Assembly (NCBI RefSeq): GCF_014205135.1
Contig: NZ_JACHMY010000001.1
Span: 1,054,001 to 1,118,000, forward strand
Direction of reading: 5' to 3'
Length of the DNA: 64,000 nt
Source: Kribbella italica
GTDB taxonomy: Bacteria > Actinomycetota > Actinomycetes > Propionibacteriales > Kribbellaceae
Part shown: positions 55,901 through 64,000 of the stretch, one piece after another
How positions within the stretch are numbered: the stretch's first letter is position 1
Layout of the letters: every line of letters begins with the position of its first letter
Notes under the pieces: generated by a model
Told to the model about the DNA's origin: nothing
Database searches by the model: none
Seen by the model: the letters and a program-made list of their open reading frames with translations, nothing else
Program-made: the position numbers and the translations under genes

Positions 55901-56081
55901 TGCCGTTCGCGGTCGGCGGGCCCTCGAAGAAGGTCCACGGCGCGCCCCCGGCGCTCTGGGCCAGGGACTTGGCGAAGGTGTCCTGCTCGTCCCACGTCCG
56001 GAGCACGTCGTGCTCGATCGCGGTGAGGTCCACCTGGGCCGGTACCTGCTGCCACGGGGTGGTCGGGGTGTCGTCCGCCAT
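52929..56081 (-). CDS. ileS: Isoleucyl-tRNA synthetase
   Basis: 1050-residue class I synthetase charging tRNA-Ile. The HIGH-equivalent is PPTANGMPGTHH (GTHH at 63-66), the editing domain follows, and KMSKH in DGRKMSKHLGN lies near 603. This is the type 2, eukaryote-like clade with naturally low mupirocin sensitivity, judging by its PPTANG and length. The ATG at 56081 starts the family N-terminus; the upstream in-frame sequence is the T-box leader. Convergent with divIVA. Confidence 0.97.
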   Translation of the reverse strand: MADDTPTTPWQQVPAQVDLTAIEHDVLRTWDEQDTFAKSLAQSAGGAPWTFFEGPPTANGMPGTHHIEARVFKDLFPRYRTMKGFSVERKAGWDCHGLPVEVAVEKELGFSGKNDIEAYGIAEFNAKCRESVLRNVDAFTELTSRMGYWVDMEHPYKTMDPQYVESVWWSLKQIYDKGLLVEDYRITPYCPRCGTGLSDHELAQGYETVVDPSVYVRFPLTSGPLAGQASLLVWTTTPWTLVSNTAVAVHPDVDYVVATDGTESLVVAEPLLGSLGEGWTVTNTYAGRELERWTYQRPFELVAFDEPAHYVVLAEYVTTEDGTGLVHQSPAFGADDLLVAKAYDLPVVKPVGPDGRFDADLPLVGGQFFKKADQDLVKDLDARGVLFRHLPYEHPYPHCWRCHTPVMYYALPSWYIRTTQVKDALLRENEKTNWFPESVKWGRYGDWLRNNIDWSVSRSRYWGTPLPIWRCAEEHLVCVGSLAELGELAGRDLSSTDPHRPYVDDITFACPTCGGESHRVAEVIDAWYDSGSMPFAQWGYPWVDGSKEKFEKAYPADFISEAIDQTRGWFYTLMAIGTLVFDESSYRNVVCLGLILAEDGRKMSKHLGNILEPIPLMDDHGADAVRWFMAASGSPWKARGIGPNVLNEIVRKVLLTYWNTAAFHALYARLADWDPSDVPPVAERSVLDRWLVSETHRLVRDADEAYAGYDTQKLGALISSFVDTLSNWYVRRSRRRFWAGDTGALATLHETLDVLTRLMAPLTPFLTERVWQDVFRPVTPGLPESVHLSTFPAYDAALIDDTLATHVSMAKRVVELGRSARAEAKVRTRQPLSRALVGSAAIADLSGELLREIAEELNVGTVEPLSSAGADLVEHSAKGNFRELGKRFAKQTPVVAKAIAAADAAALATALKASGTATVQVEGEPVEVSADEVLISERPREGWSVVNEQGETVALDLEVTPELKQAGLAREVVRTLQEARKNAGLEVSDRISVWLNATDSELADALGKHADDVAREVLATAVVQSAPEATDGLSTGTDEDLGLTYWLTKA

Positions 56082-56091
56082 TGTCTGGCCG

Positions 56092-56275
56092 TCCTTCGTC
56101 GAGCTGCTGCCGGACGAAGGGACGACGTACGGCGACGTCGCCGTACTCCGCGGTACCACCCTTCTTGATGACTCAACGTCATCCACTTCGTTTCGCTCCG
56201 CTGCCGGGTCTAGTGAGTCGTGAGACCGTTCTTCCGGCGGCTCCGGGGTGATGGCCCCATCAGCGCCTTGCGGTG
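56092..56275 (-). promoter_or_regulatory. T-box riboswitch of ileS (translational type)
   Basis: On the minus strand the leader carries AGGGTGGTACCGCG (56162-56149), the T-box core whose TGGT contacts the tRNA acceptor end. The specifier is AUC in CCATCACC (codon at 56252-56250, an Ile codon). CCGGAGCC...CGGAAGAACGG follows, as in actinobacterial ileS T-boxes. CCTTCGTC (about 56119-56112) can pair with GACGAAGG (56100-56093), hiding the GAAGGA ribosome binding site, or with AAGGG of the T-box core. That switch is expected to act on translation start. Confidence 0.88.
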
Positions 56276-56494
56276 GCGGAAAAAATTGTACGACTTCACA
56301 CCAGCGGGCGACTAATCTTTAGTCGGTTCCGGCCCGTGATCCGGCCGCAACGCGCAGAACATCGAGTCGCTTGGAAGAACCGGCTACCGTGTCTTCTCAG
56401 TCTGCGCGTCAGGCTGGCGCTCGGCGTCAGCTTGACCTACTGTCTTGCGACCAGTCCGCTTCAGTCTCCGACGAAGGCAGGGGGTAGTCGAGTC

Positions 56495-57082
56495 ATGGCT
56501 ACATCGGCAAAGAAGTCCGCCCCCGGTAAACGCACCGCCGCGGCCGAGAAGAGTGCCGCGACCGCCAAAGAGCCGGCCAAGAAGGCCGCGAAAACCCCTG
56601 CCAGGAAAGCTCCGACGAAGAGGGTGGCCATGAAGACCAACGAGAACAGGACCCCGGCAACGGCGCCGGCCAAGTCGCCCAAGAAAGCCGAGAACCTGAC
56701 CGTCCGCGACGGGGAGAACCCGTGGACGGCGGCCGAGCTGACCGAGCTGCGCGGTGAGCTCGAGGCCGACGTGCTGCACCTCAAGAAGGAGATCCGCGAC
56801 GCCGAGCAGGAGATCGTCGGCCTGCTCCGCGACGGCGGCGACGGGGCCGGCAACGACCAGGCCGACGTCGGGTCGACCACGCTCGAGCGCGACCACGAGA
56901 TGTCGCTGGCCCGGAACGCCAGCGAGATGCTGGACCAGATCGAGCGGGCGCTGGCCAAGATCGACGACGGCACGTACGGCGTCTGCGAGAGCTGCGGCAA
57001 GGCGATCGGCAAGGGACGGCTGCAGGCGTTCCCGCGTGCGACACTGTGCGTGTCATGCAAAGAACGCGAAGAACGCCGCTGA
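56495..57082 (+). CDS. TraR/DksA-type zinc finger protein with H1-like tail
   Basis: 195-residue protein. N-terminal 75 residues are Lys/Ala/Pro-rich, like histone H1 ([20 protein letters not shown]). The DksA/TraR part (about 78-195) has a coiled coil ([20 protein letters not shown]), [16 protein letters not shown], and a four-Cys zinc finger: C164-E-S-C167 and C185-V-S-C188. Probably binds RNA polymerase; the tail may bind DNA. Start at 56495 preceded by GGGGG-TAG; overlaps the start of lspA. Confidence 0.9.
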   Translation: MATSAKKSAPGKRTAAAEKSAATAKEPAKKAAKTPARKAPTKRVAMKTNENRTPATAPAKSPKKAENLTVRDGENPWTAAELTELRGELEADVLHLKKEIRDAEQEIVGLLRDGGDGAGNDQADVGSTTLERDHEMSLARNASEMLDQIERALAKIDDGTYGVCESCGKAIGKGRLQAFPRATLCVSCKEREERR

Positions 57083-57834
57083 ACCAAGACCAGTCGTCCC
57101 ACCCGTCAGGGGACGCCGAAGACCTGACCGAACCGGCCGACACCTCGTCGGCCGGTTCGCCGTCGTCTCCGGACGGCCCGTCGGCGCCCGAGCCCGGCTC
57201 TCGGATCGCCGCGGACCCGGCGCCCGAGTCCGGCGCGGACCCGGCGCCCGCCGTACCGGCCGAAACCGACCAGGGATCTGCCGCCGATCCGGCCGAGACC
57301 GACCAAGTAGTTGCCACCGAGGCAGCTCCGGTCAAGCCCCGGTCCTGGCGACTCACCGCGGTTTTCGCCGTCGTCGGCCTGCTGATCCTCGGGCTCGACC
57401 AGCTCACCAAGGTGCTCGCGCTGCGGCATCTCACCCCCGGCGAGCCCGTGAACGTGATCGGCGAGCTGCTCAAGTTCAACCTGATCCGCAACCCCGGCGC
57501 GGCGTTCAGCCTCGGCTCCGACTTCACCCCGGTGATCTCGACGATCCAGATCATCGTCGCGGTCGGCGTGATCTGGCTCTCGCGCCGACTCGGGTCGGCC
57601 GGCTGGGCGGTCGCCTTCGGGCTGCTGTTCGGCGGCGCGGTCGGCAACATCACCGACCGGATCTTCCGCCAGCCGTCGCCGTTCCACGGTCACGTGGTCG
57701 ACTTCCTGCAGACCCCGCACTGGGCGATCTTCAACGTCGCCGACATGGCCGTCACCTCGGCCGCGATCCTGCTGGTGATCCAGACCCTGCGCGGCATCAA
57801 GCTCGACGGCACCAAGGACGTGAGCGGCAAGTGA
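57055..57834 (+). CDS. lspA: Signal peptidase II LspA with long N-terminal tail
   Basis: 259-residue aspartic protease that removes lipoprotein signal peptides in the membrane. The first 100 residues are Pro/Ala/Asp/Glu-rich and low-complexity, an extension absent from most LspA (about 160-200 residues). Four membrane helices follow. Catalytic Asp pair: NITDRIF and [21 protein letters not shown] is typical. ATG at 57055 (or GTG at 57046) lies inside the TraR gene; no ribosome binding site is visible, so the start is uncertain. Confidence 0.88.
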   Translation: MQRTRRTPLNQDQSSHPSGDAEDLTEPADTSSAGSPSSPDGPSAPEPGSRIAADPAPESGADPAPAVPAETDQGSAADPAETDQVVATEAAPVKPRSWRLTAVFAVVGLLILGLDQLTKVLALRHLTPGEPVNVIGELLKFNLIRNPGAAFSLGSDFTPVISTIQIIVAVGVIWLSRRLGSAGWAVAFGLLFGGAVGNITDRIFRQPSPFHGHVVDFLQTPHWAIFNVADMAVTSAAILLVIQTLRGIKLDGTKDVSGK

Positions 57835-58760
57835 GCGACTCCCGGACCGTGATGGTCCCGGACGGCCTGGCCGGCGAGCGGCTGGACGCCGCGCTGTCGC
57901 GGCTGTTCGGCGTCTCCCGGACCAAGGCCGCCGAGCTGATCGAGTCCGGTCTGGTCCAGGTCGACGGCGCGAAGGCGCTGAAGTCGGCCCGGGTCACCGC
58001 CGGCGTGATGCTCGACGTCGAGCTGCCGGCGCCCCCGGGCGAGGTGAGCGTCGTACCGGAGACCGTCGACAACCTCCGGATCGTGCACGACGACGACGAG
58101 ATCGTCGTGGTCGACAAGCCGGTCGGTGTCGCGGCGCACCCGTCCCCGGGCTGGACCGGCCCGACCGTGATCGGGCACCTGGCCGGCGCGGGCTTCAGCA
58201 TCTCCACCAGCGGCGCGGCCGAGCGCAAGGGCATCGTGCACCGGCTCGACGTCGGGACGTCGGGGCTGATGGTGGTCGCCAAGACCGAGTACAGCTACAC
58301 CGTGCTCAAGCGCGCCTTCAAGGAGCGCACGGTGAAGAAGATCTACCACGCGCTGGTCCAGGGGCACCCGGACCCGTTCACCGGCACCGTCGACGCGCCG
58401 ATCGACCGGCACCCGCACCACGACTACAAGTTCGGCGTCGTGGCCGGTGGCAAGCCGAGCGTCACGCACTACGAGACGCTCGAGGCCTTCCGGTACGGCA
58501 CGCTGCTGGAGATCACGCTGGAGACCGGCCGGACGCACCAGATCCGCGTCCACATGGCCGCGATCGGCCACCCGTGCTGCGGCGACGTCACGTACGGCGC
58601 CGACCCGGTGCTCGCCGACCGCCTGCAGCTGAAGCGCCAGTGGCTGCACGCGATGCGGCTCGGCTTCACCCACCCGGGCTCGGGGGAGTACGTCGAGTTC
58701 ACCTCGGAGTACCCCGACGACCTGGACCAGGCCCTGGACCGGCTCGTCGACACCCAGTGA
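57831..58760 (+). CDS. RluA/RluD family pseudouridine synthase
   Basis: 309-residue pseudouridine synthase acting on rRNA or tRNA. An S4 RNA-binding domain (about 14-60) is followed by the catalytic domain with [20 protein letters not shown], where Asp140 of HRLD is the catalytic residue; [15 protein letters not shown] follows. Closest to RluD type. GTG start overlaps the lspA stop (GTGA); stop overlaps the peptidase gene. Confidence 0.95.
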   Translation: MSDSRTVMVPDGLAGERLDAALSRLFGVSRTKAAELIESGLVQVDGAKALKSARVTAGVMLDVELPAPPGEVSVVPETVDNLRIVHDDDEIVVVDKPVGVAAHPSPGWTGPTVIGHLAGAGFSISTSGAAERKGIVHRLDVGTSGLMVVAKTEYSYTVLKRAFKERTVKKIYHALVQGHPDPFTGTVDAPIDRHPHHDYKFGVVAGGKPSVTHYETLEAFRYGTLLEITLETGRTHQIRVHMAAIGHPCCGDVTYGADPVLADRLQLKRQWLHAMRLGFTHPGSGEYVEFTSEYPDDLDQALDRLVDTQ

Positions 58761-59362
58761 AGCTCTACCTGTCGTCGTTCCGGCTGGGCGACCATCCGGA
58801 GCGGTGGGTCGCGATGCTGCCCGCGCGGGGCCGGATCGCGGTGATCTGCAACGCCATCGACACCGAGGAGCCGATCCTCCGCGAGGAGAAGGTCCGCGCC
58901 GAACACCGTTGGCTGGTCGAGCTGGGCCTGCGCCCGACAGAAGTCGATCTGAGGAACGGCCTACCTGATTTCCAGGAGTTCGATGGTCTGTGGGTGCGTG
59001 GTGGCAACGTCTTCGTCCTGCGCGAAGCCATGGCCCGCAGCGGCCTCGACCAGCTCCTCCCGGACCTGATCCGCTCCGAGCAGATCGTGTACGCCGGCTA
59101 CAGCGCCGGCTGTTGTGTCCTCGCCCCGAGCCTGCGCGGCCTGGAGCTGTGCGACGACGCCTCGGCGGTCGACGACGTCCTGTGGGACGGCCTCGGCGTA
59201 CTCGATGAGGCCTTCGTCCCGCACGTGAACTCACCCGGCCACCCAGAGACCGAGCTGATCGAGCAGGTCCGGGAGCTGTACGACCGCACCGCCGTACCGT
59301 ACGTCACCCTCCGCGACGGCCAGGCGCTCGTCATCGATGGCTCCTCGCGCGAGCTGGTCTAG
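58757..59362 (+). CDS. Peptidase E-like protein (S51)
   Basis: 201-residue glutamine-amidotransferase-fold protein of family S51. Ser116 in [14 protein letters not shown] is the nucleophile; [15 protein letters not shown] is the typical glycine loop. Peptidase E cleaves N-terminal Asp dipeptides. The GTG start overlaps the rluD stop, so it belongs to the traR-lspA-rluD unit. Its stop codon overlaps that of the convergent TetR gene (CTAG). Confidence 0.85.
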   Translation: MKLYLSSFRLGDHPERWVAMLPARGRIAVICNAIDTEEPILREEKVRAEHRWLVELGLRPTEVDLRNGLPDFQEFDGLWVRGGNVFVLREAMARSGLDQLLPDLIRSEQIVYAGYSAGCCVLAPSLRGLELCDDASAVDDVLWDGLGVLDEAFVPHVNSPGHPETELIEQVRELYDRTAVPYVTLRDGQALVIDGSSRELV

Positions 59363-59961
59363 CCCCAGCCCGTACTCACCGACGCCCGGCAGCGGTCAGG
59401 CTCGTCACCGGCCTGGGTGAACAGCGCGGTCAGCATCGGTACGGCGTACCCCAGCGCCTCCCGCGGCAGCGGCCCGTTGATCACCAGCGACGCCAGCCCG
59501 TGCCCGATGACCCAGGCCTGCGTCGCCACCGCCAACGACTCGGTCCCGGGGGTGAACCGCCCGTCAGCGGTCGCGCGAGCGACAGCCTCGACCAGCGGCT
59601 GCAGCCCGGCGTCGGCGCCCGCCGGATCCTCCAGCTCGACCGAGGCGTCGAACATCACCCGGTACAGATCCGGGTTCGCCTCGGCGTTCGCGACGTACGC
59701 CGCTCCGAGAGCGGCCAGGTCCCGGACCGCGTCGTCCGTCGGCCCGAGCTGCGCCAGCACGCCCGTCAGTCGCGTGAAGCCCTCCTGCCGGACCGCCTTC
59801 CAGAGCCCGTCGATGCCGTCGAAGTACGTGTAGACCGCCATCGTCGACACCCCGGTGCCGCCCACCAGCGACCGCAGCGTGATCGGCTCCCGCGCCCGGA
59901 GCATCTGGGCCGCGCGCTCGATCAGCAGCGACCGGACGGCCGGATCTTTCGTTCTCGCCAT
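59359..59961 (-). CDS. TetR family regulator
   Basis: 200-residue TetR-type repressor with N-terminal HTH (RSLLIERAAQMLRAREPIT then LRSLVGGTGVSTMAVYTYF). C-terminal helical ligand domain of the TetR_C_33-like sort. TATAGT lies 6 bases before the ATG, so the mRNA is likely leaderless. Divergent from the broken RidA gene, with a perfect palindrome between them. Confidence 0.87.
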   Translation of the reverse strand: MARTKDPAVRSLLIERAAQMLRAREPITLRSLVGGTGVSTMAVYTYFDGIDGLWKAVRQEGFTRLTGVLAQLGPTDDAVRDLAALGAAYVANAEANPDLYRVMFDASVELEDPAGADAGLQPLVEAVARATADGRFTPGTESLAVATQAWVIGHGLASLVINGPLPREALGYAVPMLTALFTQAGDEPDRCRASVSTGWG

Positions 59962-59973
59962 GGCCCAACTATA

Positions 59974-59988
59974 CATAACACGGTTATG
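59974..59988. promoter_or_regulatory. Palindromic operator between TetR and RidA genes
   Basis: CATAAC-ACG-GTTATG, perfect arms, overlapping the upstream side of the TATAGT element of the TetR promoter. Confidence 0.6.
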
Positions 59989-60018
59989 GTACGAGAAATC
60001 CCACCGAAGGAGCCCGCC

Positions 60019-60425
60019 ATGAGCGTCACGCTGATCACCCCGACTGCCTGGCCAAGCCGGACGTCTACCGGCAGCTGTCCGTCGCCACCGGTTCGCGACT
60101 CGTCTTCCTCGCCGGGCAGGTCGCCCGGGACCGCGAAGGCCGTCCGGTCGGGACGGGCGACTTCGCGGCCCAGGTCGAGCAGGCCTACCTCAACATCGGC
60201 AACGCGCTGACCGAGATCGGCGGCTCGTTCGACGACGTGGCCAAGCTGACGATCTACGTCGTCGACTGGAGTCCCGAGAAGTTCCCGCAGCTGGGGGAGG
60301 GGGTCGCGCGTGCGGCGGCCAAGCTGGGCGTCGACCCGCTCAAGCCGATCACCCTGCTCAGCGTCGCCGCGCTGGGTGAGCCCGACCTGCTCGTCGAGGT
60401 CGAGGCGACCGCCGTGCTCGACTAG
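60019..60425 (+). pseudogene. RidA family protein, frameshifted
   Basis: A RidA protein read in two frames. ATG 60019 gives MSVTLITPTAWP and then goes out of frame. The conserved product (AKPDVYRQLSVATGSRLVFL, then NIGNALTEIGGSFDDVAKLT and YVVDWSPEKFPQLGEG) continues in the +2 frame to 60425. One missing base near 60040-60043, in ACCCCGACTGCC, would restore MSVTLITPDCLAKPD. No start codon exists in the second frame until 60237. Either a real mutation or a sequencing error at a C-run. Confidence 0.8.
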
Positions 60426-60856
60426 AGCTGGTCCAGCGCCTTCGACAGCGTCGTCAGCGCCTCGACAGCCCGGGCGAACTCCTCCTGCCCGAGCACACTG
60501 CTCAGACGCTTCGCCTGCTTGGCCTGCTCAGGGCTGATCGCCCGTACGGCGTCCAGCCCTTCGCTGGTGACCGCGACCAGCTTGGCCCGCCGGTGCGCCG
60601 GATTGTCCCGGTACTCCGCGAGTCCGCGCTCCACCAGTACGTCGGCAGTGCGCTGGACGGCCTGCCGGGTGATGCCCATCTCGCGGGCGATCGACGCGAC
60701 CGGTAGCGGCGTCTGGAGGACGGCGCCGAGCACCTGCCACCAGGTCGCCGTCAGCCCGACCGGCTTGGCCAAGCTCTCGGCCAGCTCCAGGAACTGGCCG
60801 TTGAGCTTGAACGTCGTCAGCGCCGCCGCACCGAGCAGCTCCTGGTCACGAGTCAC
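60422..60856 (-). CDS. MarR family regulator
   Basis: 144-residue winged-helix MarR protein: PVASIAREMGITRQAVQRTA as recognition region and the wing RDNPAHRRAKLVAVTSEG. Begins with GTG 3 bases after the DJ-1/PfpI stop, so both are in one operon. Probably the repressor of that operon, acting at the palindromes near 61483. Its stop overlaps that of the RidA pseudogene. Confidence 0.9.
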   Translation of the reverse strand: MTRDQELLGAAALTTFKLNGQFLELAESLAKPVGLTATWWQVLGAVLQTPLPVASIAREMGITRQAVQRTADVLVERGLAEYRDNPAHRRAKLVAVTSEGLDAVRAISPEQAKQAKRLSSVLGQEEFARAVEALTTLSKALDQL

Positions 60857-60859
60857 CTG

Positions 60860-61483
60860 TCATGCACCCATCAGCTCGTAGAACCCGGCCGGGTTCTTCT
60901 CGCCGTACAGCTTGTACCAGGAGTCGAGCACGCCCGGCTCGTAGATCCCTAGTTCGGCGAAGACCGCCCTGGCGAACTCGATCGGCGCCTGCGCGCCGGC
61001 CGTGATCAGTCCGCCGTCATTGACGGCCGGCTCGTCGCGGTAGAGCGCGTCGCCGCCGTACCCGAGCCCCTCGAGGAACTCCTTTGCGTTGCTGGTGTGC
61101 TCGTGCTCGTCGAGCATCCCCGCGAGTGCGAGCCCGCCGGTCGCGCCACAGATCGCCGCCACCGGTACGCCGGCCGCCCGGAACTCGCGCGCCTTCGCGG
61201 CGTACGGGTGGAACGCCTCGGTGGGGAAGAACTCGTTGCCCGGCAGTACCAGCATCGCGCTGTCGCCCGGGCTCAGCTCGTCGAGCGTGAGGTCGGGCAG
61301 CACCCGCAGCCCGCCCATCGTGGTGACCGGCGCGGCGCTCGCGCCGACCGTGCGAATCCGGAACCGGCCCGGACTCTTGTGCCAGGCCGGGCTGTTGACG
61401 TGGGCGGTGAGGAACCCGATCTCCCAGTCGGCGAGCGTGTCGTAGACGGCGACGTGGACGGTGGTGAGGCTGTTCTCGGTCAT
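60860..61483 (-). CDS. DJ-1/PfpI family protein
   Basis: 207-residue DJ-1/PfpI superfamily protein. The nucleophile elbow Cys112 lies in VAAICGATGGLALAG, with the usual Glu near EIGFL. Members include stress-induced glyoxalases, chaperones and proteases; the exact activity is unclear. The start codon lies next to a palindrome, and TTGACA plus CAAGCT give a promoter with transcription starting at the ATG, so the mRNA is likely leaderless. Confidence 0.85.
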   Translation of the reverse strand: MTENSLTTVHVAVYDTLADWEIGFLTAHVNSPAWHKSPGRFRIRTVGASAAPVTTMGGLRVLPDLTLDELSPGDSAMLVLPGNEFFPTEAFHPYAAKAREFRAAGVPVAAICGATGGLALAGMLDEHEHTSNAKEFLEGLGYGGDALYRDEPAVNDGGLITAGAQAPIEFARAVFAELGIYEPGVLDSWYKLYGEKNPAGFYELMGA

Positions 61484-61517
61484 GACAACAGCTTGTCAAA
61501 ACGACAACATGTTGTCA
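61483..61517. promoter_or_regulatory. Two palindromic operators over the DJ-1/PfpI promoter
   Basis: TGACAA-CAGC-TTGTCA (61483-61498) and CGACAA-CATG-TTGTCA (61502-61517), centres 19 bases apart. The first overlaps the start codon and -10; the second overlaps the spacer and -35 (TTGACA on the minus strand). Expected targets of the MarR protein at 60422. Confidence 0.7.
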
Positions 61518-61651
61518 ATAGGACCTGACCGGATACCGGGCGATTCCGGGCCTGGCCGGGTGGTCGTAGGCGGGTCGCCGAAAACTGTCCGAGCGACCTG
61601 CCTAAGCTGTCTTCGTTCCGCTCACCAACGCCCTGGGAGGTCTGCGCAGAC

Positions 61652-64000
61652 ATGGCGTCCAGCGACAGTTTCGTGCACCTGCACAACCACACTGAGTACT
61701 CCATGCTGGACGGCGCCGCGCGGATCGACGAGTTGTTCAAGGCCACCAGCGAGGCCGGTATGCCGGCGCTCGCGACCACCGACCACGGCTACGTCTTCGG
61801 TGCGTACGAGTTCTGGAAGACCGCGAAGAAGTACGACGTCAAGCCGATCATCGGCGTCGAGGCCTACCTGACTCCGCAGACCCACCGCACCGAGCGCCGG
61901 CGGGTCAAGTGGGGTGACGCCGGCAGCAGCCGCGACGACGTGTCCGGTGGCGGTTCCTACACGCACATGACCCTGCTGGCGAAGAACACCGGCGGCATGC
62001 ACAACCTGTTCAAGATGGCCTCGCTCGCGAGCCTCGAGGGGTACTACTTCAAGCCCCGGATGGACCGGGAGCTCCTGCAGACCTACGGCCAGGGCCTGAT
62101 CGGGACGACCGGGTGCGTCGGTGGCGAGGTGCAGACCCGGCTGCGGCTCGGGCAGTACAAGGAGGCCCTCGAGGCCGCCTCGGAGTTCCGCGACATCTTC
62201 GGCGCGGAGAACTTCTACTGCGAGGTGATGGACCACGGCATCGAGATCGAGCGGCAGACCCAACGGGAGCTGCTCCGGCTGGCCAAAGAACTCAACCTGC
62301 CGCTCGTCGCGACGAACGACCTGCACTACACCCGCCAGGAAGACGCCACCGCGCACGCTGCGCTGCTCTGCGTCCAGTCCGCCTCGACCCTGTCGGACCC
62401 GAACCGGTTCAAGTTCGACGGCGACGAGTTCTACCTGAAGACGCCGGCGCAGATGCGCGAGACGTTCCGCGACCTTCCCGGGGCCTGTGACAACACGCTG
62501 CTGATCGCCGAGCAGTGCGACGTCACCTTCACCGAGGGCGAAGGCCGGTTCATGCCGCGCTTCCCCTGCCCGGACGGCCACAACGAGGAGTCCTGGTTCA
62601 TCGCCGAGGTCGAGACCGGCCTGCACAAGCGCTACCCCGAAGGCGTCCCGGACCACGTCCGCAAGCAGGCCGAGTACGAGATCGAGGTCATCACCTCGAA
62701 GGGGTACGCCGGCTACTTCCTCGTCGTCGCCGACTTCATCAACTGGGCCAAGGAGCACGGCATCCGGGTCGGTCCCGGCCGTGGATCCGGTGCCGGTTCG
62801 ATGTGTGCGTACGCGATGCGGATCACCGACCTCGACCCGCTGCAGCACGGCCTGATCTTCGAGCGCTTCCTCAACCCGGAGCGGATGTCGATGCCCGACT
62901 TCGACATCGACTTCGACGACCGCCGCCGCCCCGAGGTGATCCGCTACGTCACCGAGAAGTACGGCGACGACCGGGTCGCGATGATCGTCACGTACGGCAC
63001 GATCAAGGCCAAGCAGGCGATCAAGGACGCCGGCCGGGTGCTGGACTACCCGTTCGCGATGGGCGACCGGATCACCAAGGCGATGCCGCCGGCGGTGATG
63101 GGCAAGGACGTGCCGCTGTCGGGCATCTTCGACCCGCAGCACAAGCGCTACTCCGAGGCCGGCGAGTTCCGCCAGCTGTACGAGTCCGACCAGGACGTCC
63201 GCAAGATCGTCGACACCGCCCGCGGCCTGGAGAACCTGAAGCGCCAGTGGGGTGTGCACGCGGCCGGCGTGATCATGTCCTCGGAACCGCTGATCGACCT
63301 GATCCCGATCATGCGCCGCGACCAGGACGGCCAGGTGATCACCCAGTTCGACTACCCGAGCTGCGAGACGCTCGGCCTGGTCAAGATGGACTTCCTCGGC
63401 CTGCGCAACCTGACGATCATGGACGACGCGGTCAAGAACGTGGAGGCCAGCCGCGGTATCACGCTGGACCTGGACGCGCTCGGCCGCAGCCTCGACGACA
63501 AGGCGACCTTCGAGCTGCTCGGCCGCGGTGACACGCTCGGCGTGTTCCAGTTCGACGGCGGCCCGATGCGGGCGCTGCTGCGGCTGATGAAGCCGGACAA
63601 CTTCGAGGACATCTCCGCGGTCGGCGCGCTGTACCGTCCCGGCCCGATGGGCGCGAACTCGCACACCAACTACGCGCTGCGCAAGAACAAGCAGCAGGAG
63701 ATCAGCTACCCGCACGACGAGCTCGCGGTCGCGCTGGAGCCGATCCTCGGGACGACGTACGGCCTGATCGTGTACCAGGAGCAGGTGATGGCGATCGCCC
63801 AGCAGCTGGGCGGTTACACGCTCGGCAAGGCGGACCTGCTCCGCCGGGCGATGGGCAAGAAGAAGCGCGAGGTGCTCGACGCGGAGTACGTCGGCTTCTC
63901 CGAGGGCATGAAGGCCAACGGCTTCTCGGCGCAGTCGATCAAGGCGCTGTGGGACGTCCTGGTCCCGTTCTCCGACTACGCGTTCAACAAGGCGCACTCG
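61652..64000 (+). CDS. dnaE: DNA polymerase III alpha subunit DnaE1 (3' end beyond window)
   Basis: Replicative polymerase catalytic subunit; 783 of about 1180 residues visible. N-terminal PHP domain with [20 protein letters not shown]; the polymerase core has the catalytic Asp pair in [10 protein letters not shown] near 415-423 and [24 protein letters not shown] and [14 protein letters not shown] end ([15 protein letters not shown]) lie at the window edge. Replicative DnaE1 rather than DnaE2 judged by context and N-terminus. ATG with GGGAGG 11 bases upstream. Confidence 0.95.
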   Translation, partial: MASSDSFVHLHNHTEYSMLDGAARIDELFKATSEAGMPALATTDHGYVFGAYEFWKTAKKYDVKPIIGVEAYLTPQTHRTERRRVKWGDAGSSRDDVSGGGSYTHMTLLAKNTGGMHNLFKMASLASLEGYYFKPRMDRELLQTYGQGLIGTTGCVGGEVQTRLRLGQYKEALEAASEFRDIFGAENFYCEVMDHGIEIERQTQRELLRLAKELNLPLVATNDLHYTRQEDATAHAALLCVQSASTLSDPNRFKFDGDEFYLKTPAQMRETFRDLPGACDNTLLIAEQCDVTFTEGEGRFMPRFPCPDGHNEESWFIAEVETGLHKRYPEGVPDHVRKQAEYEIEVITSKGYAGYFLVVADFINWAKEHGIRVGPGRGSGAGSMCAYAMRITDLDPLQHGLIFERFLNPERMSMPDFDIDFDDRRRPEVIRYVTEKYGDDRVAMIVTYGTIKAKQAIKDAGRVLDYPFAMGDRITKAMPPAVMGKDVPLSGIFDPQHKRYSEAGEFRQLYESDQDVRKIVDTARGLENLKRQWGVHAAGVIMSSEPLIDLIPIMRRDQDGQVITQFDYPSCETLGLVKMDFLGLRNLTIMDDAVKNVEASRGITLDLDALGRSLDDKATFELLGRGDTLGVFQFDGGPMRALLRLMKPDNFEDISAVGALYRPGPMGANSHTNYALRKNKQQEISYPHDELAVALEPILGTTYGLIVYQEQVMAIAQQLGGYTLGKADLLRRAMGKKKREVLDAEYVGFSEGMKANGFSAQSIKALWDVLVPFSDYAFNKAHS

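Noticed and set aside
53010..56168. Thousand-codon open frame opposite ileS
   Set aside because: Antisense shadow typical of GC-rich genes; ileS itself has all class I synthetase motifs.
56273..56494. N-terminal extension of the TraR/DksA gene
   Set aside because: The in-frame upstream region overlaps the ileS T-box leader and has no TraR similarity; the ATG at 56495 is more credible.
61622..63997. Long minus-strand open frame opposite dnaE1
   Set aside because: dnaE1 reads through the whole region with PHP and catalytic motifs; the antisense product is compositionally biased and without homology that I recognise.

Overview
The window is 64 kb of very GC-rich DNA (roughly 70% by eye) with frequent GTG starts and GTGA/ATGA stop-start overlaps. 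It carries a complete actinobacterial division and cell wall (dcw) cluster. Gene content and order (mraZ-rsmH-ftsL-ftsI-murE-murF-mraY-murD-ftsW-murG-murC-ftsQ-ftsZ-pgeF-yggS-sepF-yggT-divIVA, then ileS, a TraR/DksA protein, lspA, rluD and dnaE1) point to an actinobacterium. A Kribbella/Nocardioides-type member of the Propionibacteriales is my best guess, but this is an inference and was not tested.

Layout. 1-10.3 kb holds mixed housekeeping genes: a HelD/HelR-type RNA polymerase-releasing ATPase (cut by the window start), an FAD oxidoreductase coupled to a DUF4126 membrane protein, a secreted two-domain peptidoglycan hydrolase, two nucleotidyltransferase-like proteins, a YbaK deacylase, a DM13 protein, and a short DUF6504 / SAV_6107-HEPN operon preceded by a promoter and a perfect LexA-type SOS box. 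10.4-24.3 kb looks accessory. It contains a 1990-residue modular beta-rich protein of unknown function on the minus strand, a methyltransferase, repeat-filled intergenic DNA, a MarR/RidA divergent pair, and a TetR / tandem cytochrome P450 / 3Fe-4S ferredoxin cassette. 24.4-30.6 kb holds DUF3040, DUF6458 and a transglutaminase (TgpA-like)/DUF58/MoxR operon. 30.8-47.4 kb is the dcw cluster proper. 47.6-52.6 kb has an ArsR-like regulator divergent from an S41 peptidase, then pgeF to divIVA. 52.9-56.3 kb is ileS with its T-box leader. 56.5-64 kb has traR/dksA-lspA-rluD-peptidase E, two small regulator/enzyme divergons and the start of dnaE1.

How the genes work together. MurE, F, D and C build the UDP-MurNAc-pentapeptide. 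MraY and MurG make lipid I and lipid II, FtsW and FtsI polymerise and crosslink septal peptidoglycan, and FtsL, FtsQ, FtsZ, SepF and DivIVA assemble the divisome and polar growth machinery. PgeF edits peptidoglycan precursors. MraZ probably represses its own promoter through four GTGG repeats at exact 10-bp spacing. Several division proteins (FtsZ, FtsI, FtsL, SepF) and LspA have long low-complexity extensions.

The most interesting items are the giant modular protein, which resembles the translocation/pore part of large actinobacterial polymorphic toxins; the SOS-box promoter in front of the DUF6504-HEPN operon; the ileS T-box; a RidA gene broken by a one-base frameshift; three separate GC-rich tandem-repeat arrays flanking accessory genes; and a set of perfect palindromic operators over likely leaderless promoters.
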